Of a stretch of 21,524 nt of DNA, positions 1 to 6,752 are shown piece after piece. The notes beneath the pieces are model-generated. The model had not been told where the DNA came from and made no database searches. It was given only the letters and a program-made list of their open reading frames with translations. Both the position numbers and the translations under genes were made by a program. Every line of letters begins with the position of its first letter. The stretch's first letter is position 1. The DNA is from Chitinophagales bacterium (GTDB taxonomy: Bacteria > Bacteroidota > Bacteroidia > Chitinophagales > Chitinophagaceae), in NCBI GenBank assembly GCA_013297585.1, contig JAAFHG010000003.1:1-21524 (forward strand), read 5' to 3'.

Positions 1-1
1 T

Positions 2-1144
2 GCAGGTTTAAGCAACCAAGAACGCAATGAAAAGCAGCAACAATGGATTAGCAATAAAACAAGGGTAATGGTGTGTACCAATGCGTTTGGTATGGGTATA
101 GACAAGCCCGATGTACGAACAGTTATTCATTACGATACGCCTGATTGCTTAGAAAATTATTACCAAGAAGCTGGCCGTGCTGGTAGAGATGGTAAAAAAT
201 CGTACGCCATTTTATTGTATAACGATACTGATTTTACAGGGCTACAAGCCTTGACAGGTATACGTTTTCCAATAATGTATGACATAAAAAAAGTGTACCA
301 AGCGCTTGCAGATTTCTTACACATACCTGTAGGTGCAGGTGAAGGCATGTACTACAGTTTTGACTTAATTAGCTTTACTAAAAACTTTCAGCTAAACATT
401 ATTATGGTAATGGCAGTGCTGAAAGCACTAGAACAAGAAGGTTATATCAGTTTTAACGAATCCGTATTTTTACCATCTAAAGTGCAGTTTATAGCACCTA
501 AAAATGTACTGAACGATATAGAACAAAGTCACCCAAAGCTAGACCCTGTGGTAAAATGTTTATTGCGCAGTTACAATGGTATTTTAGATAACCAAACATC
601 TATCAGTGAGAAGCAAATAGCCAAATTAACACGCCTTACAGAAGCAGATGTAAAAGCAATATTAGAGCAACTGCAAGCCTTTGGCATTGTACAATACACA
701 CCACAAAAAGAAAGTCCACAATTACACTATTTTACTAACAGAGCACCTGCACAATACCTAGTATTTAATCAAGCTGCTTATCAGCAACGCAAGCATATTT
801 ACCAAGAACGTATAGATGTGATGTTGCAATATTTGCAGCTTTCCAAGCAATGCAGAAGCCAATACATTTCAAAGTATTTTGGTGACGATACCGCACAAGG
901 TTGTGGCATTTGCGATACTTGTTTGGCCAACAAAACCAATGTCTTATCAGCCAATGTATTTGCCCTTATTCAACAACAATTAATGCAACTTGTAAAGGCT
1001 AATGAAAGCATTAGCGTTACTGAATTACTAAAGCAACTACAACCTACTAACAAGCATCATATCTGGCAAGTGCTATTGTTTTTGCAAGACCAAAAGTTGC
1101 TTACCATTAACGATTTGAATGAGATAACTGTAGAGAAAAAGTAA
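2..1144 (+). CDS. recQ: ATP-dependent DNA helicase RecQ, 3' part
   Basis: This is the C-terminal 380 residues of a RecQ-family 3'-5' DNA helicase, which unwinds DNA during recombination and replication-fork repair. The frame is open to the left edge, so the first ATG at 68 is internal and the true start lies outside. Helicase motif V (VCTNAFGMGIDKPDVR) and motif VI (YYQEAGRAGRDG) sit near the left edge. A helical winged-helix-like linker of roughly 190 residues follows, including a stretch around ISEKQIAKLTRL. After it comes the RecQ zinc site, CRSQYISKYF with GCGICDTC, giving four cysteines. A short tail ends at TAA, and no HRDC domain is visible. The linker between helicase core and zinc site is what I recall of the shorter Bacteroidota RecQ form. 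Walker A and the DEAH box are outside the window, so activity cannot be judged. No hairpin terminator is seen directly after the stop. Confidence 0.96.
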   Translation, partial: AGLSNQERNEKQQQWISNKTRVMVCTNAFGMGIDKPDVRTVIHYDTPDCLENYYQEAGRAGRDGKKSYAILLYNDTDFTGLQALTGIRFPIMYDIKKVYQALADFLHIPVGAGEGMYYSFDLISFTKNFQLNIIMVMAVLKALEQEGYISFNESVFLPSKVQFIAPKNVLNDIEQSHPKLDPVVKCLLRSYNGILDNQTSISEKQIAKLTRLTEADVKAILEQLQAFGIVQYTPQKESPQLHYFTNRAPAQYLVFNQAAYQQRKHIYQERIDVMLQYLQLSKQCRSQYISKYFGDDTAQGCGICDTCLANKTNVLSANVFALIQQQLMQLVKANESISVTELLKQLQPTNKHHIWQVLLFLQDQKLLTINDLNEITVEKK

Positions 1145-1310
1145 AAAGAAACACAGGGTAAGGAAGCAAAGAAGATAGTGCTATTTAAGTATCTCAGTTG
1201 TGACAAAAGCAGCAACGGCAATCATTACCACCCTAGTATGTCATCAGAAATGCCGTTTATCTGTTATTCGACATGCCACTTTGCGAACATATCGAATAGC
1301 AACTTTGACC
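1145..1310. other. gene-free DNA after recQ
   Basis: First part of a 684-bp gene-free stretch between recQ and the DUF1569 gene. I see no convincing reading frame, RNA gene or promoter here. The remainder of the gap is occupied by the repeats listed next, then about 108 bp (1721-1828) with nothing recognisable. Confidence 0.5.
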
Positions 1311-1384
1311 TGTTCGTTATTGTTACTTAGTTTTAGATACCTACTATTTAAACTAAGTGACGCCTCAGCACTGGTCAGAGACCA
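1311..1384 (+). repeat. dispersed intergenic repeat, copy 1
   Basis: Positions 1321-1384 align without gaps to 12421-12484, with 53 of 64 bases identical by eye. The first 34 bases (1311-1344) align to 2497-2530 with 29 identical. A shorter, more degraded copy lies near 14788-14820. The shared core reads roughly TTCGTTATTGTTACTTAGTT, followed by a second block ending in GTCAGAGACCA. All copies are intergenic. This copy runs directly into the foldback element at 1371, and the GTCAGAGACC block is shared by both. Confidence 0.75.
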
Positions 1385-1612
1385 TAAGTGTTCGAAACAT
1401 CTAATATAGTATGCCAGAGGCATAAAATATCAGTAACAATTTAGGTAATGTATCTTTCAGACGTGCCTTTAGGTAAGGGATAAAGGCGCTTTAGATTAAA
1501 ATATTGCGTACCTAAAGGCACGCTAAAAACAATTTATGCTAGGTTCTACCGATATATTGTCCTTACAGGACTTTGATAAGTAAAGGTTTCGAACACTTAT
1601 GGTCAGAGACCA
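1371..1612. repeat. 242-bp foldback (inverted-repeat) element
   Basis: The ends 1371-1398 and 1585-1612 are inverted copies of each other, 28 bp with three mismatches. The mismatches all fall in the centre of the palindromic block GGTC-AGA-GACC. Inside lie nested inverted segments. GCCAGAGGCATAAAATATC near 1414 faces the complement of GATATATTGTCCTTACAGGA at about 1550-1570 imperfectly. Innermost is a perfect 14-bp inverted repeat. No open frame of coding quality is inside. The layout resembles a MITE or long-hairpin intergenic element with no transposase of its own. A mobile origin is an inference, since no target-site duplication was confirmed. Confidence 0.7.
1462..1522. repeat. inner hairpin of the foldback element
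   Basis: CGTGCCTTTAGGTA at 1462-1475 is the exact reverse complement of TACCTAAAGGCACG at 1509-1522, a 14-bp perfect stem with a 33-bp loop. It has no U-run, so it is not a typical terminator. It forms the core of the larger inverted structure at 1371-1612. Confidence 0.8.
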
Positions 1613-1687
1613 GCGCTAGTGAGACGTGTGGTGGAAATCCTGAAAACTAAATGAAGTTTTATTGTGTAACACCTCATAAATATCTTT

Positions 1688-1720
1688 CGTACACGTATGG
1701 CCAAAGGCCTGGGCTAGTGG
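1688..1720. repeat. degenerate copy of the foldback element end
   Basis: ACACGTATGGCCAAAGGCCT followed by GGGCTAGTGG resembles the end block at 1590-1621, which reads ACACTTATGGTCAGAGACCA then GCGCTAGTG. The central block again has a GGCC-AAA-GGCC form like GGTC-AGA-GACC. It sits about 99 bp downstream of the block it resembles, suggesting a partial tandem duplication that has drifted. Confidence 0.45.
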
Positions 1721-1828
1721 TTACGCATTCGTCTGCTGGAATTGAAGCTGGGATTTGCAATTTACTGATGTTACAATGTTAAGCCCAACTTGCATAAAAC
1801 CCAATCCTATTGCGTGCTGTGAATCTTT

Positions 1829-2284
1829 CTATGTCAAATTAAATTGTTTAAAATGGTGTTCAAAATGTTTGCTATGAAAAATTGTCCATTCGCGTTTGTT
1901 TAGTTCACCCATTGTCGGATTTAGAGGTGTTATATCTTTATTTTCTTCAAAATATTTGTCAAACGCTTTTAATTCTGAAAGAAGGATAGTAATAGAAGTT
2001 TTCAAGTCTGTGAACTTTAATTCAAGTAAGTCGTCGCTTAGCATTGGTGCTTTAAAGCCAATAGGCATTTCCTTGTCAGAAAAAATAATTATTGTCTTTA
2101 TAAGTTCTGCTTTGTCAATTGGGTAATAAAGTTTTTGTGGTAATTTTCCGTTAGAAGACATAACCGCAAATATCAAATGTTCAACCATATGTTGGGCTGT
2201 CATTTTGCCGAATGCAGGCAAAGTGTCAACCCTTAATAAATTAAGTTTTTCTAATATAAACTGTGTGTTATCTATATCAATCAT
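1829..2284 (-). CDS. DUF1569 (DinB-superfamily-like) protein
   Basis: A 151-residue cytoplasmic protein with no signal peptide. It carries the pattern I associate with DUF1569 proteins, which have a DinB-like four-helix fold. Near the N-terminus is FGKMTAQHMVEHLIFAV, and near the C-terminus are NPTMGELNKREWTIFHSKHF and HHFKQFNL. The spaced histidines (HMVEH and HSKHFEHHF) are those expected to form the DinB-type metal site. Length is typical for a single-domain member. The substrate is unknown in general, and some DinB-superfamily members are thiol-dependent transferases. It is transcribed alone: a strong hairpin at 2651-2690 separates it from the (-) genes upstream. Family assignment is from memory of the motifs, so fairly rather than fully sure. 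Confidence 0.8.
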   Translation of the reverse strand: MIDIDNTQFILEKLNLLRVDTLPAFGKMTAQHMVEHLIFAVMSSNGKLPQKLYYPIDKAELIKTIIIFSDKEMPIGFKAPMLSDDLLELKFTDLKTSITILLSELKAFDKYFEENKDITPLNPTMGELNKREWTIFHSKHFEHHFKQFNLT

Positions 2285-2600
2285 AAGATTTTTAGTTAAA
2301 TTTTCCGTCTAAATACTGTGTTTAACCGCACAGCACACAACTTGAAAATAGGTGTCATTATTTAGCAACACAAATTATTAATTATTTTTTAAAACCTATG
2401 TAAATATTGCGAAAAAAACAAAATGCGCAATTGCTAAAAGTTGCGGCAATACATTTTTCAGCATCCCTCTTTGCTTTCTCTATCAGGTATCTCACTTGTT
2501 CGCTATTGTAACTTAGTTTTAAATGCCTAGTTTTTATACCAATTAAGGCTTTAGCACTAATAACACTAGTGGAAAATGGTGCGGATATACTGAAAACGCA
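2285..2600. other. gene-free DNA with repeat copy
   Basis: Upstream region of the DUF1569 gene. Apart from the dispersed repeat at 2497-2530 I see no gene. No clear Bacteroidota-type -7 element was found next to the 2284 start. Confidence 0.5.
2497..2530 (+). repeat. dispersed intergenic repeat, copy 2
   Basis: Matches 1311-1344 at 29 of 34 positions, including the shared ACTTAGTTTTA core. The similarity fades after about 2535, although an ACTAGTGG-like block near 2564 may be the decayed downstream half. Confidence 0.65.
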
Positions 2601-2602
2601 TG

Positions 2603-2660
2603 GCTCGCTACTATAAATGGTCGCTCACTACAAAAAATGTTATCTCACTACAAAAAAATG
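2603..2660 (+). repeat. three degenerate ~20-bp tandem units
   Basis: Three successive units of the form CTCACTACAAAAAAATGG start near 2603, 2622 and 2642: CTCGCTACTATAAATGG, CTCACTACAAAAAATGT and CTCACTACAAAAAAATGG. The third unit runs straight into the terminator hairpin, whose right arm is an inverted copy of the same unit. Confidence 0.65.
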
Positions 2661-2690
2661 GCGGCTCAGTAGTGAGCCGCCATTTTTTTG
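2651..2690. terminator. bidirectional hairpin terminator
   Basis: A perfect 18-bp stem, CAAAAAAATGGCGGCTCA at 2651-2668 and its exact complement at 2673-2690, closes over a 4-nt loop. The A-run and T-run flanks give a U-run on either strand. It ends transcription of the (-) genes that stop at 2733. Confidence 0.85.
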
Positions 2691-2732
2691 GTGCGAATTA
2701 CCGTTTTTAAGGCTTGAGTCGCCATAAAATTA

Positions 2733-2927
2733 CTATGCGTCGCGTTTTAACTTGCCAGATAATTCTTTCCAACCCATTTTTCCTCTCAATTGTGGCTGGT
2801 CGCCAAGGGCAAGTATAGCACATTTCTTAAATTTTAAAAACCACTCGTCAAATACCTCCCAAGCATCATCTCTTGTACTGGTAGCTTGTTGGGCTTCGCC
2901 TGTTTCTTTGGCTTTTACAGGTATCAT
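2733..2927 (-). CDS. small hypothetical protein (64 aa)
   Basis: A 64-residue frame, starting with MIPVKAKETGEAQQ, begins 28 nt after the stop of the DUF6607 gene on the same strand. The frame is open further upstream inside the end of that gene, but ATG 2927 is the sensible start because it avoids a long overlap. It is followed by the strong terminator at 2651-2690, consistent with the last gene of a two-gene transcript. Composition looks protein-like, with an acidic/aromatic stretch (DDAWEVFDEWFLKF) and a basic C-terminus. The block resembling CAILALGDQPQL reminds me of a motif at the C-terminal end of some short Bacteroidota hypothetical proteins, so this could be a truncated relative. No function is assigned. 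Confidence 0.45.
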   Translation of the reverse strand: MIPVKAKETGEAQQATSTRDDAWEVFDEWFLKFKKCAILALGDQPQLRGKMGWKELSGKLKRDA

Positions 2928-2955
2928 TTTTTTAAGGTTAGTAAATACTGCTATT

Positions 2956-3897
2956 TTAATGACTTGCAGGTACTGCTGCACTAGCCATTTTATTGCCAGA
3001 GGCATCAATATATTTATTCAAAAGGGTTACAACTTTTTCCTTCAATGGTGTACCAGTAAGGTTTTGATTTTCTAATACATCTAACTGTTGGTATAGTAAT
3101 TTACCATCTACTTTTGATAGTAGGTGAACATTGTTTTTACTAGCTAACAATGTTTCCCAACTTTGGCGAACGGTGTTCCAAAACTGCTTGTGTTTTCCCC
3201 ACCAAATAGCCGCTTGTTTACATTTACTATCATCTGTTTTTTTGTAAATATTGTAGCCTTTCTCTTCTGCTATTGCAACATCTGCTAGGCCACCTTTTCT
3301 TACTATTTTTTTATTGTCTTGCTCGTGCACCCAACCAGTATCGGTAATGATAATTCGGTTGGTACGTTGCATTACATTATAGTCTTTTCGCTTTGTATAT
3401 TCCCTGCGTGGCAAGGGTGCATCGGTGGTATTTTCCCAATAATACTGGCCATTTGTGGTAACCCAATTACTACTACCTTGATAGCGTGGTGCATCATCTA
3501 CTTCCCATACAGTTTGTGTCCACTGACCTTTAGTTTTTTGTTTTGTGCCAATAGTATGCTGCCATGTAGCATCCTGACTAAACTGCCACCAATCGGCTTT
3601 TTCAAATTCCCAATCTTCTCGCCAATGCTTAATAATCATTGTATCGTAAGCCACTAGTAAATGTTGCAATACTATTTTTTTATCGCTGGCTTCTTCTGCA
3701 ACCACCCACTCTAAACCATCTGCATGATAACGTGGCCTAAACTTATAAGCAGTATCTACCGCAAAGGTCTCGGCATACTTAAAATCAACCTCATAACAAC
3801 CGCACAAACTCTTAACAGCTTGTTGTTCGGCTTTTGGTTGTGCATAAGCAACAGTGGCACAAAAACCAAGTGCTACCAAACAAAATATTCTTTTCAT
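2956..3897 (-). CDS. DUF6607 family secreted protein
   Basis: A 313-residue protein with a clear Sec signal peptide (MKRIFCLVALGFCATVAYA, cleavage before QPKAEQ). The mature part has hallmarks I associate with DUF6607: LCGCYEVDFKYAETF near the N-terminus, KIVLQHLLVAYDTMIIKHWR, GQWTQTVWEVDDAPRYQGS, then YYWENTTDAPLPRREYTKR, DTGWVHEQDNKKI and the late DDSKCKQAAIWW. It is rich in Trp and Tyr, has a CGC pair after the signal and is probably periplasmic or outer-membrane associated. Biochemical function is not known to me. It is divergent from ferritin, and the 147-bp intergenic space carries the GGGAAA direct-repeat element 58 bp upstream of this start. The same element precedes the TonB receptor, which hints at a shared regulon, possibly for iron or heme. 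Confidence 0.85.
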   Translation of the reverse strand: MKRIFCLVALGFCATVAYAQPKAEQQAVKSLCGCYEVDFKYAETFAVDTAYKFRPRYHADGLEWVVAEEASDKKIVLQHLLVAYDTMIIKHWREDWEFEKADWWQFSQDATWQHTIGTKQKTKGQWTQTVWEVDDAPRYQGSSNWVTTNGQYYWENTTDAPLPRREYTKRKDYNVMQRTNRIIITDTGWVHEQDNKKIVRKGGLADVAIAEEKGYNIYKKTDDSKCKQAAIWWGKHKQFWNTVRQSWETLLASKNNVHLLSKVDGKLLYQQLDVLENQNLTGTPLKEKVVTLLNKYIDASGNKMASAAVPASH

Positions 3898-3955
3898 GTT
3901 TTACATTTTTATGACACGAAACTGCCGCAAAAACATTGACCATTAGTGCCGAATT

Positions 3956-3983
3956 GGGAAATTGGTGTTACGCAAACGGGAAA
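3956..3983 (-). promoter_or_regulatory. GGGAAA direct-repeat element, copy 1
   Basis: GGGAAA at 3956-3961 and GGGAAA at 3978-3983 are direct repeats 22 bp start to start, with TTACGCAAAC immediately before the second. The element is 58 bp upstream of the DUF6607 start and 61 bp upstream of the ferritin ATG, so it could act on either. It is the most diverged of three copies (others at 8865 and 9509). A two-turn direct repeat is the geometry of response-regulator sites such as LytTR targets, but the binding protein is unknown. Confidence 0.55.
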
Positions 3984-4044
3984 GGGTTTTAAGGTGTTAT
4001 TTTCATCATTTCATTTTATTATTTTCATCCAAAAAAATACACGT

Positions 4045-4554
4045 ATGCTATCAACATCAATGCAAGAAGCACTTAACAACCAAGTGAAACTTGAGGCATC
4101 ATAATCGTATGCTTATTTGGCCATGGCAAGCTGGGCCGATATTCAACTAGGTCTTGATAATGTAGCCGAATATTTCTTTCAACAAAGCGAAGAAGAAAGG
4201 ATACATATGCTAAAGTTGATGCGATTTATAAACGAACGTGGCGGCTTTGCATTAGTACCAACTTTAAAGCAACCTATTGTAACTTACAAGGGTATTAAAA
4301 GCATGTTTGAGGAATTTTTAAAACATGAAATAGCTGTAAGTAATAGCATTAACGATCTTGTAGATTTGGCATTAACCGAGAAAGATTATGCCACCCACAA
4401 TTTTTTGCAATGGTATGTGAGTGAGCAAATTGAAGAAGAAAAAAGTGCCCGTGTACTAAACGATAAACTAGAAATGATTGGTGAGGATAAAAGTGGTTTG
4501 TACTTGTTTGACAGAGACATTATGATGACTAGACAAAAAGGTGGCAAGAAATAG
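4045..4554 (+). pseudogene. ftnA: ferritin, interrupted by an in-frame TAA
   Basis: A non-heme ferritin gene, encoding the 24-mer iron-storage and ferroxidase protein. Read from ATG 4045 it gives MLSTSMQEALNNQVKLEAS, then TAA at 4102-4104 as codon 20, then SYAYLAMASWAD to the normal end. Gap-free alignment to E. coli FtnA, from memory, puts Glu17 and Tyr24 in register and Ser at position 20. A single TCA-to-TAA change therefore explains the stop. The other ligands are present (counting the stop as 20): Glu51, His54, Glu95, Glu127, Gln128 and Glu131, one residue later than in E. coli because of an extra residue after Trp30. A product restarted at TTG 4117 or ATG 4123 would lose most of helix A and Glu17. 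It could be a recent pseudogene, a sequencing error or a readthrough case. It converges with the DUF4198 gene on a shared terminator. Confidence 0.88.
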
Positions 4555-4584
4555 TTGCTGATATATGAATGGTGATTTGTGAAT

Positions 4585-4624
4585 AAAAAAACGTCCGAAG
4601 TTTTAGGGCTTCAGACGTTTTTTT
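4585..4624. terminator. bidirectional terminator between ferritin and DUF4198 genes
   Basis: AAAAAAACGTCCGAAG at 4585-4600 pairs with CTTCAGACGTTTTTTT at 4609-4624 over an 8-nt loop. There is one C-A mismatch on the + strand, which becomes a G-U wobble on the - strand. U-runs exist both ways, so it can end both convergent transcripts. Confidence 0.85.
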
Positions 4625-4654
4625 ATTGGTAGTATTTCTCATTTACACAAAACT

Positions 4655-5371
4655 TTACTTTACCTCAATACAATACGTAATGCAATGCCACACTGCTTTA
4701 TAGTCTTTACCATAATGTGTGCCTGGCGTTTTATCCGTGTACAACGCCTCTACCATGTAGCGGCCTTTTTCTATTGGTTTAAATTGAATAATACCGCTTG
4801 CATTTGTTTCAATATTTTTTACCCAACCATCTGGCGAAGCAATGGTAACTTTTGCCATAGGCAAGAGAACTTTTTTAAAAAACACTGCTACGTTAATTAC
4901 TTCTTTGGATTTTAAAGTAGCACTTGCTTGTGCTTGTATTGCTAAATTTGTACCATCAACTATATTACTATTACCATCTGATAATGCACCAACTTGTACA
5001 CTTGCCCCACAATAGTATTCTATTTTAGAAGTGGCATGAAGGTCTTTTACTTCGTGTGTAATAGACAAGGTATAAACACCAGATTGTGCTGGCGTAAAAT
5101 AAGCTGAAAAGTATAATGCAGTTGCATTGCAAGTAAGCTGTTGCTTTTCGCCATTTGGTAAGGTTATCCATAGTTTTGCATCCTTTAAATTGCTAAACCA
5201 TTTTGCTGTAGAATCTCTTTCATCTGCCGCATATTCACCAAAAAATATTTTTACTTCTTGCGCTTGTCCTTGCTTGCCTGTAGGGCTAGTTTCTATCCAA
5301 AGCGCATGAGCAAATGATTGACTGAAAATACACAGCAATATAAGGTTGAGTAATAGGATTTTTATTCTCAT
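4655..5371 (-). CDS. DUF4198 periplasmic metal-uptake-associated protein
   Basis: A 238-residue exported protein. The signal peptide is MRIKILLLNLILLCIFSQSFA, and cleavage after FA or AHA leaves a mature N-terminus at or near HALWIETSP. Features fit the DUF4198 family, which is linked to nickel/cobalt and other metal uptake: the HALWIE start, a FFGEYAADE stretch, Ig-like beta segments, and a second Ig-like region around VFFKKVLLPMAKVTIASPDG. The C-terminal block GTHYGKDYKAVWHCITYCIE carries His and Cys residues suited to metal binding. It is the last gene downstream of the TonB receptor and HmuY-like lipoprotein on the same strand, 126 nt after the latter, and ends at the terminator 4585-4624. 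Role is inferred from family and neighbours: handling the ligand the receptor imports. The metal is not determined. Confidence 0.8.
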   Translation of the reverse strand: MRIKILLLNLILLCIFSQSFAHALWIETSPTGKQGQAQEVKIFFGEYAADERDSTAKWFSNLKDAKLWITLPNGEKQQLTCNATALYFSAYFTPAQSGVYTLSITHEVKDLHATSKIEYYCGASVQVGALSDGNSNIVDGTNLAIQAQASATLKSKEVINVAVFFKKVLLPMAKVTIASPDGWVKNIETNASGIIQFKPIEKGRYMVEALYTDKTPGTHYGKDYKAVWHCITYCIEVK

Positions 5372-5437
5372 TGTATTAGCAGATTTTATGTAATAAATTT
5401 TATTTGTTCATGCAGATTAAAATAATTGCCTCCGTTT

Positions 5438-5469
5438 AGACCTGTCAGGTTTTAAAACCTGACAGATCT
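5438..5469. repeat. 32-bp intergenic palindrome
   Basis: CTGTCAGGTTTT at 5442-5453 is followed directly by its exact complement AAAACCTGACAG at 5454-5465. The palindrome extends outward to 5438-5469 with one mismatch. This CCTGTCAGGTTTTAAAACC-type palindrome is, as I recall, a common intergenic repeat in Bacteroidota. It lies in the 126-nt gap between the HmuY-like and DUF4198 genes, where it could attenuate transcription or protect the upstream mRNA end. Confidence 0.8.
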
Positions 5470-5497
5470 TGCAAGCACACCATCAAAATAGGGCAAT

Positions 5498-6565
5498 TTA
5501 TTTAATCAACTTGTACTCAAATACTGGATTACCTCTTACACCACCATCGTTTACGCCCATTGAAATGAACTTCAATTTGTAGTAATTACCTGCTGGATCT
5601 TTCAATACATAAAAGCGATCTACTCTAACGCCAGTTGCTGGTTGTGTGCTTCTCCAACTGCTACCAATAGCCCATCTATCGCTACTAAAAACAGCAGCAG
5701 CAGCAGTAACACTATCTTTACTAAATACAGTGTAAGCTGCGTTGCGAACAACATCACTAGTATATATTTTAGTGGCTACTTGCACGCCAGCTAAATAGTT
5801 TACTGCAATAAGGTCAGAGAAATTGTACGGTACTAATCCTGCACCAAAATTGGTTTGAAAAAGAGAATAACCCCAAGTAAAATCCCACTCCGCTTTTTTA
5901 GGTTCTACTTTTACAATAGCACCACCATCAAAACTTACAAACTTAAAATTGTACTCAGCATCTTTAGGTACATCCACACTTGTAAACCCTGTTGTTTGGG
6001 TAATGGTACCATATTGCACCGTATAACCACCGCTTGCGTTACGTGTAATTTTTGCTTTAACCCATGGACGTGCTGGTGTTGCACCACCAGTACCACGATT
6101 AATAATGACAACTTTATTATCGGCTGCTGTGGCAGAAATAGCAGGTATAGCAGTTGCAGAAATAGAACCATTAATCGCATCAAAATAAGCCAGTTGAGAA
6201 GGCTCAGGTGCAGTTTGGCTAGTAGCTAAAGTCAATCCAATGGTATCTGCTGCACCTACTGCTGCCAGGTCGGCTACGGTTAACACTTTTGCGCCTGCAC
6301 TGGTGGTATTGTTTAGTATGACTCTAAAATCTGTACCGCTATAAAAACCTAAATCCCAACTAGAGCGTTTTGCTGTATCTGCCTTGTCGGTGCTTAAATC
6401 TACATAAGCACTATTAGCAGCACTGGCACCACCTACACCACCATTAAATGTTATACTGGTGCCTTCTGATGGTGGCACTACGATTGTGTCATTGTCTTTT
6501 TTACATGCAAACATTGAGGCTGTAAACCCTGCTGCTAATAGAAGATGTGATAACTGAACTTTCAT
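5498..6565 (-). CDS. HmuY-like heme-binding lipoprotein
   Basis: A 355-residue lipoprotein. The N-terminus MKVQLSHLLLAAGFTASMFAC ends in a lipobox-type Cys followed by KKDNDT, a charged start typical of surface-exposed Bacteroidota lipoproteins. The HmuY pattern is clear: NSAYVDLSTDKADTAKRSSW, DLGFYSGTDFRVILNN, a central FVSFDGGAIVKVEPKKAEWD with FTWGYSLFQTNF, and the closing NYYKLKFISM with PVFEYKLI. HmuY proteins sit on the outer-membrane surface, capture heme and hand it to a TonB-dependent receptor. The receptor gene is directly upstream on the same strand, 187 nt away. HmuY-family members can bind other ligands, and the heme-axial residues were not verified here, so heme is the likely rather than proven substrate. 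Confidence 0.88.
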   Translation of the reverse strand: MKVQLSHLLLAAGFTASMFACKKDNDTIVVPPSEGTSITFNGGVGGASAANSAYVDLSTDKADTAKRSSWDLGFYSGTDFRVILNNTTSAGAKVLTVADLAAVGAADTIGLTLATSQTAPEPSQLAYFDAINGSISATAIPAISATAADNKVVIINRGTGGATPARPWVKAKITRNASGGYTVQYGTITQTTGFTSVDVPKDAEYNFKFVSFDGGAIVKVEPKKAEWDFTWGYSLFQTNFGAGLVPYNFSDLIAVNYLAGVQVATKIYTSDVVRNAAYTVFSKDSVTAAAAVFSSDRWAIGSSWRSTQPATGVRVDRFYVLKDPAGNYYKLKFISMGVNDGGVRGNPVFEYKLIK

Positions 6566-6752
6566 TGTATTTTGTTTTATATTTTATGATGAGATATGAA
6601 CATGACTATTTGATAACCATTGCTGATTTTCTCACAACGGACACAACGGTTTTTATTTTTTTGCCTTCGTAAAATCTCTAAAGCCTTGCCTTCATTTTTA
6701 CGACACAACGCAAAAAATCTTTTAGATTTTTTATTAGAACCAATAGCTGCTA
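6566..6752. other. receptor-HmuY intergenic gap
   Basis: A 187-nt gap inside the probable operon. It holds an 8-bp inverted repeat TCGTAAAA/TTTTACGA at 6667-6674 and 6696-6703. It also has two close copies of ACAACGG near 6635-6651 and a small hairpin AAAATCT-TTT-AGATTTT near 6715-6731. The TTGCCTTCGTAAAATC-type text looks like a degraded intergenic repeat. No believable gene is present. Confidence 0.45.

Noticed and set aside
1200..1409. 69-residue open frame on the + strand
   Set aside because: It runs through the dispersed repeat and into the foldback element, has no protein-like pattern and ends within repeat sequence.
2601..2660. Possible CRISPR-like tandem array
   Set aside because: The units are about 20 bp, degenerate and directly adjacent with no unique spacers, and no cas gene is near.
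3898..4044. Classical Fur box between DUF6607 and ferritin
   Set aside because: No GATAATGATAATCATTATC-like sequence is seen, although iron control would be expected; only the GGGAAA direct repeat stands out.
4102..4104. TAA reassigned to a sense codon in this organism
   Set aside because: Intact genes in the window (recQ, lon, the BlaI-type repressor, DUF6607) end in TAA at their expected C-termini, so TAA is a normal stop here.
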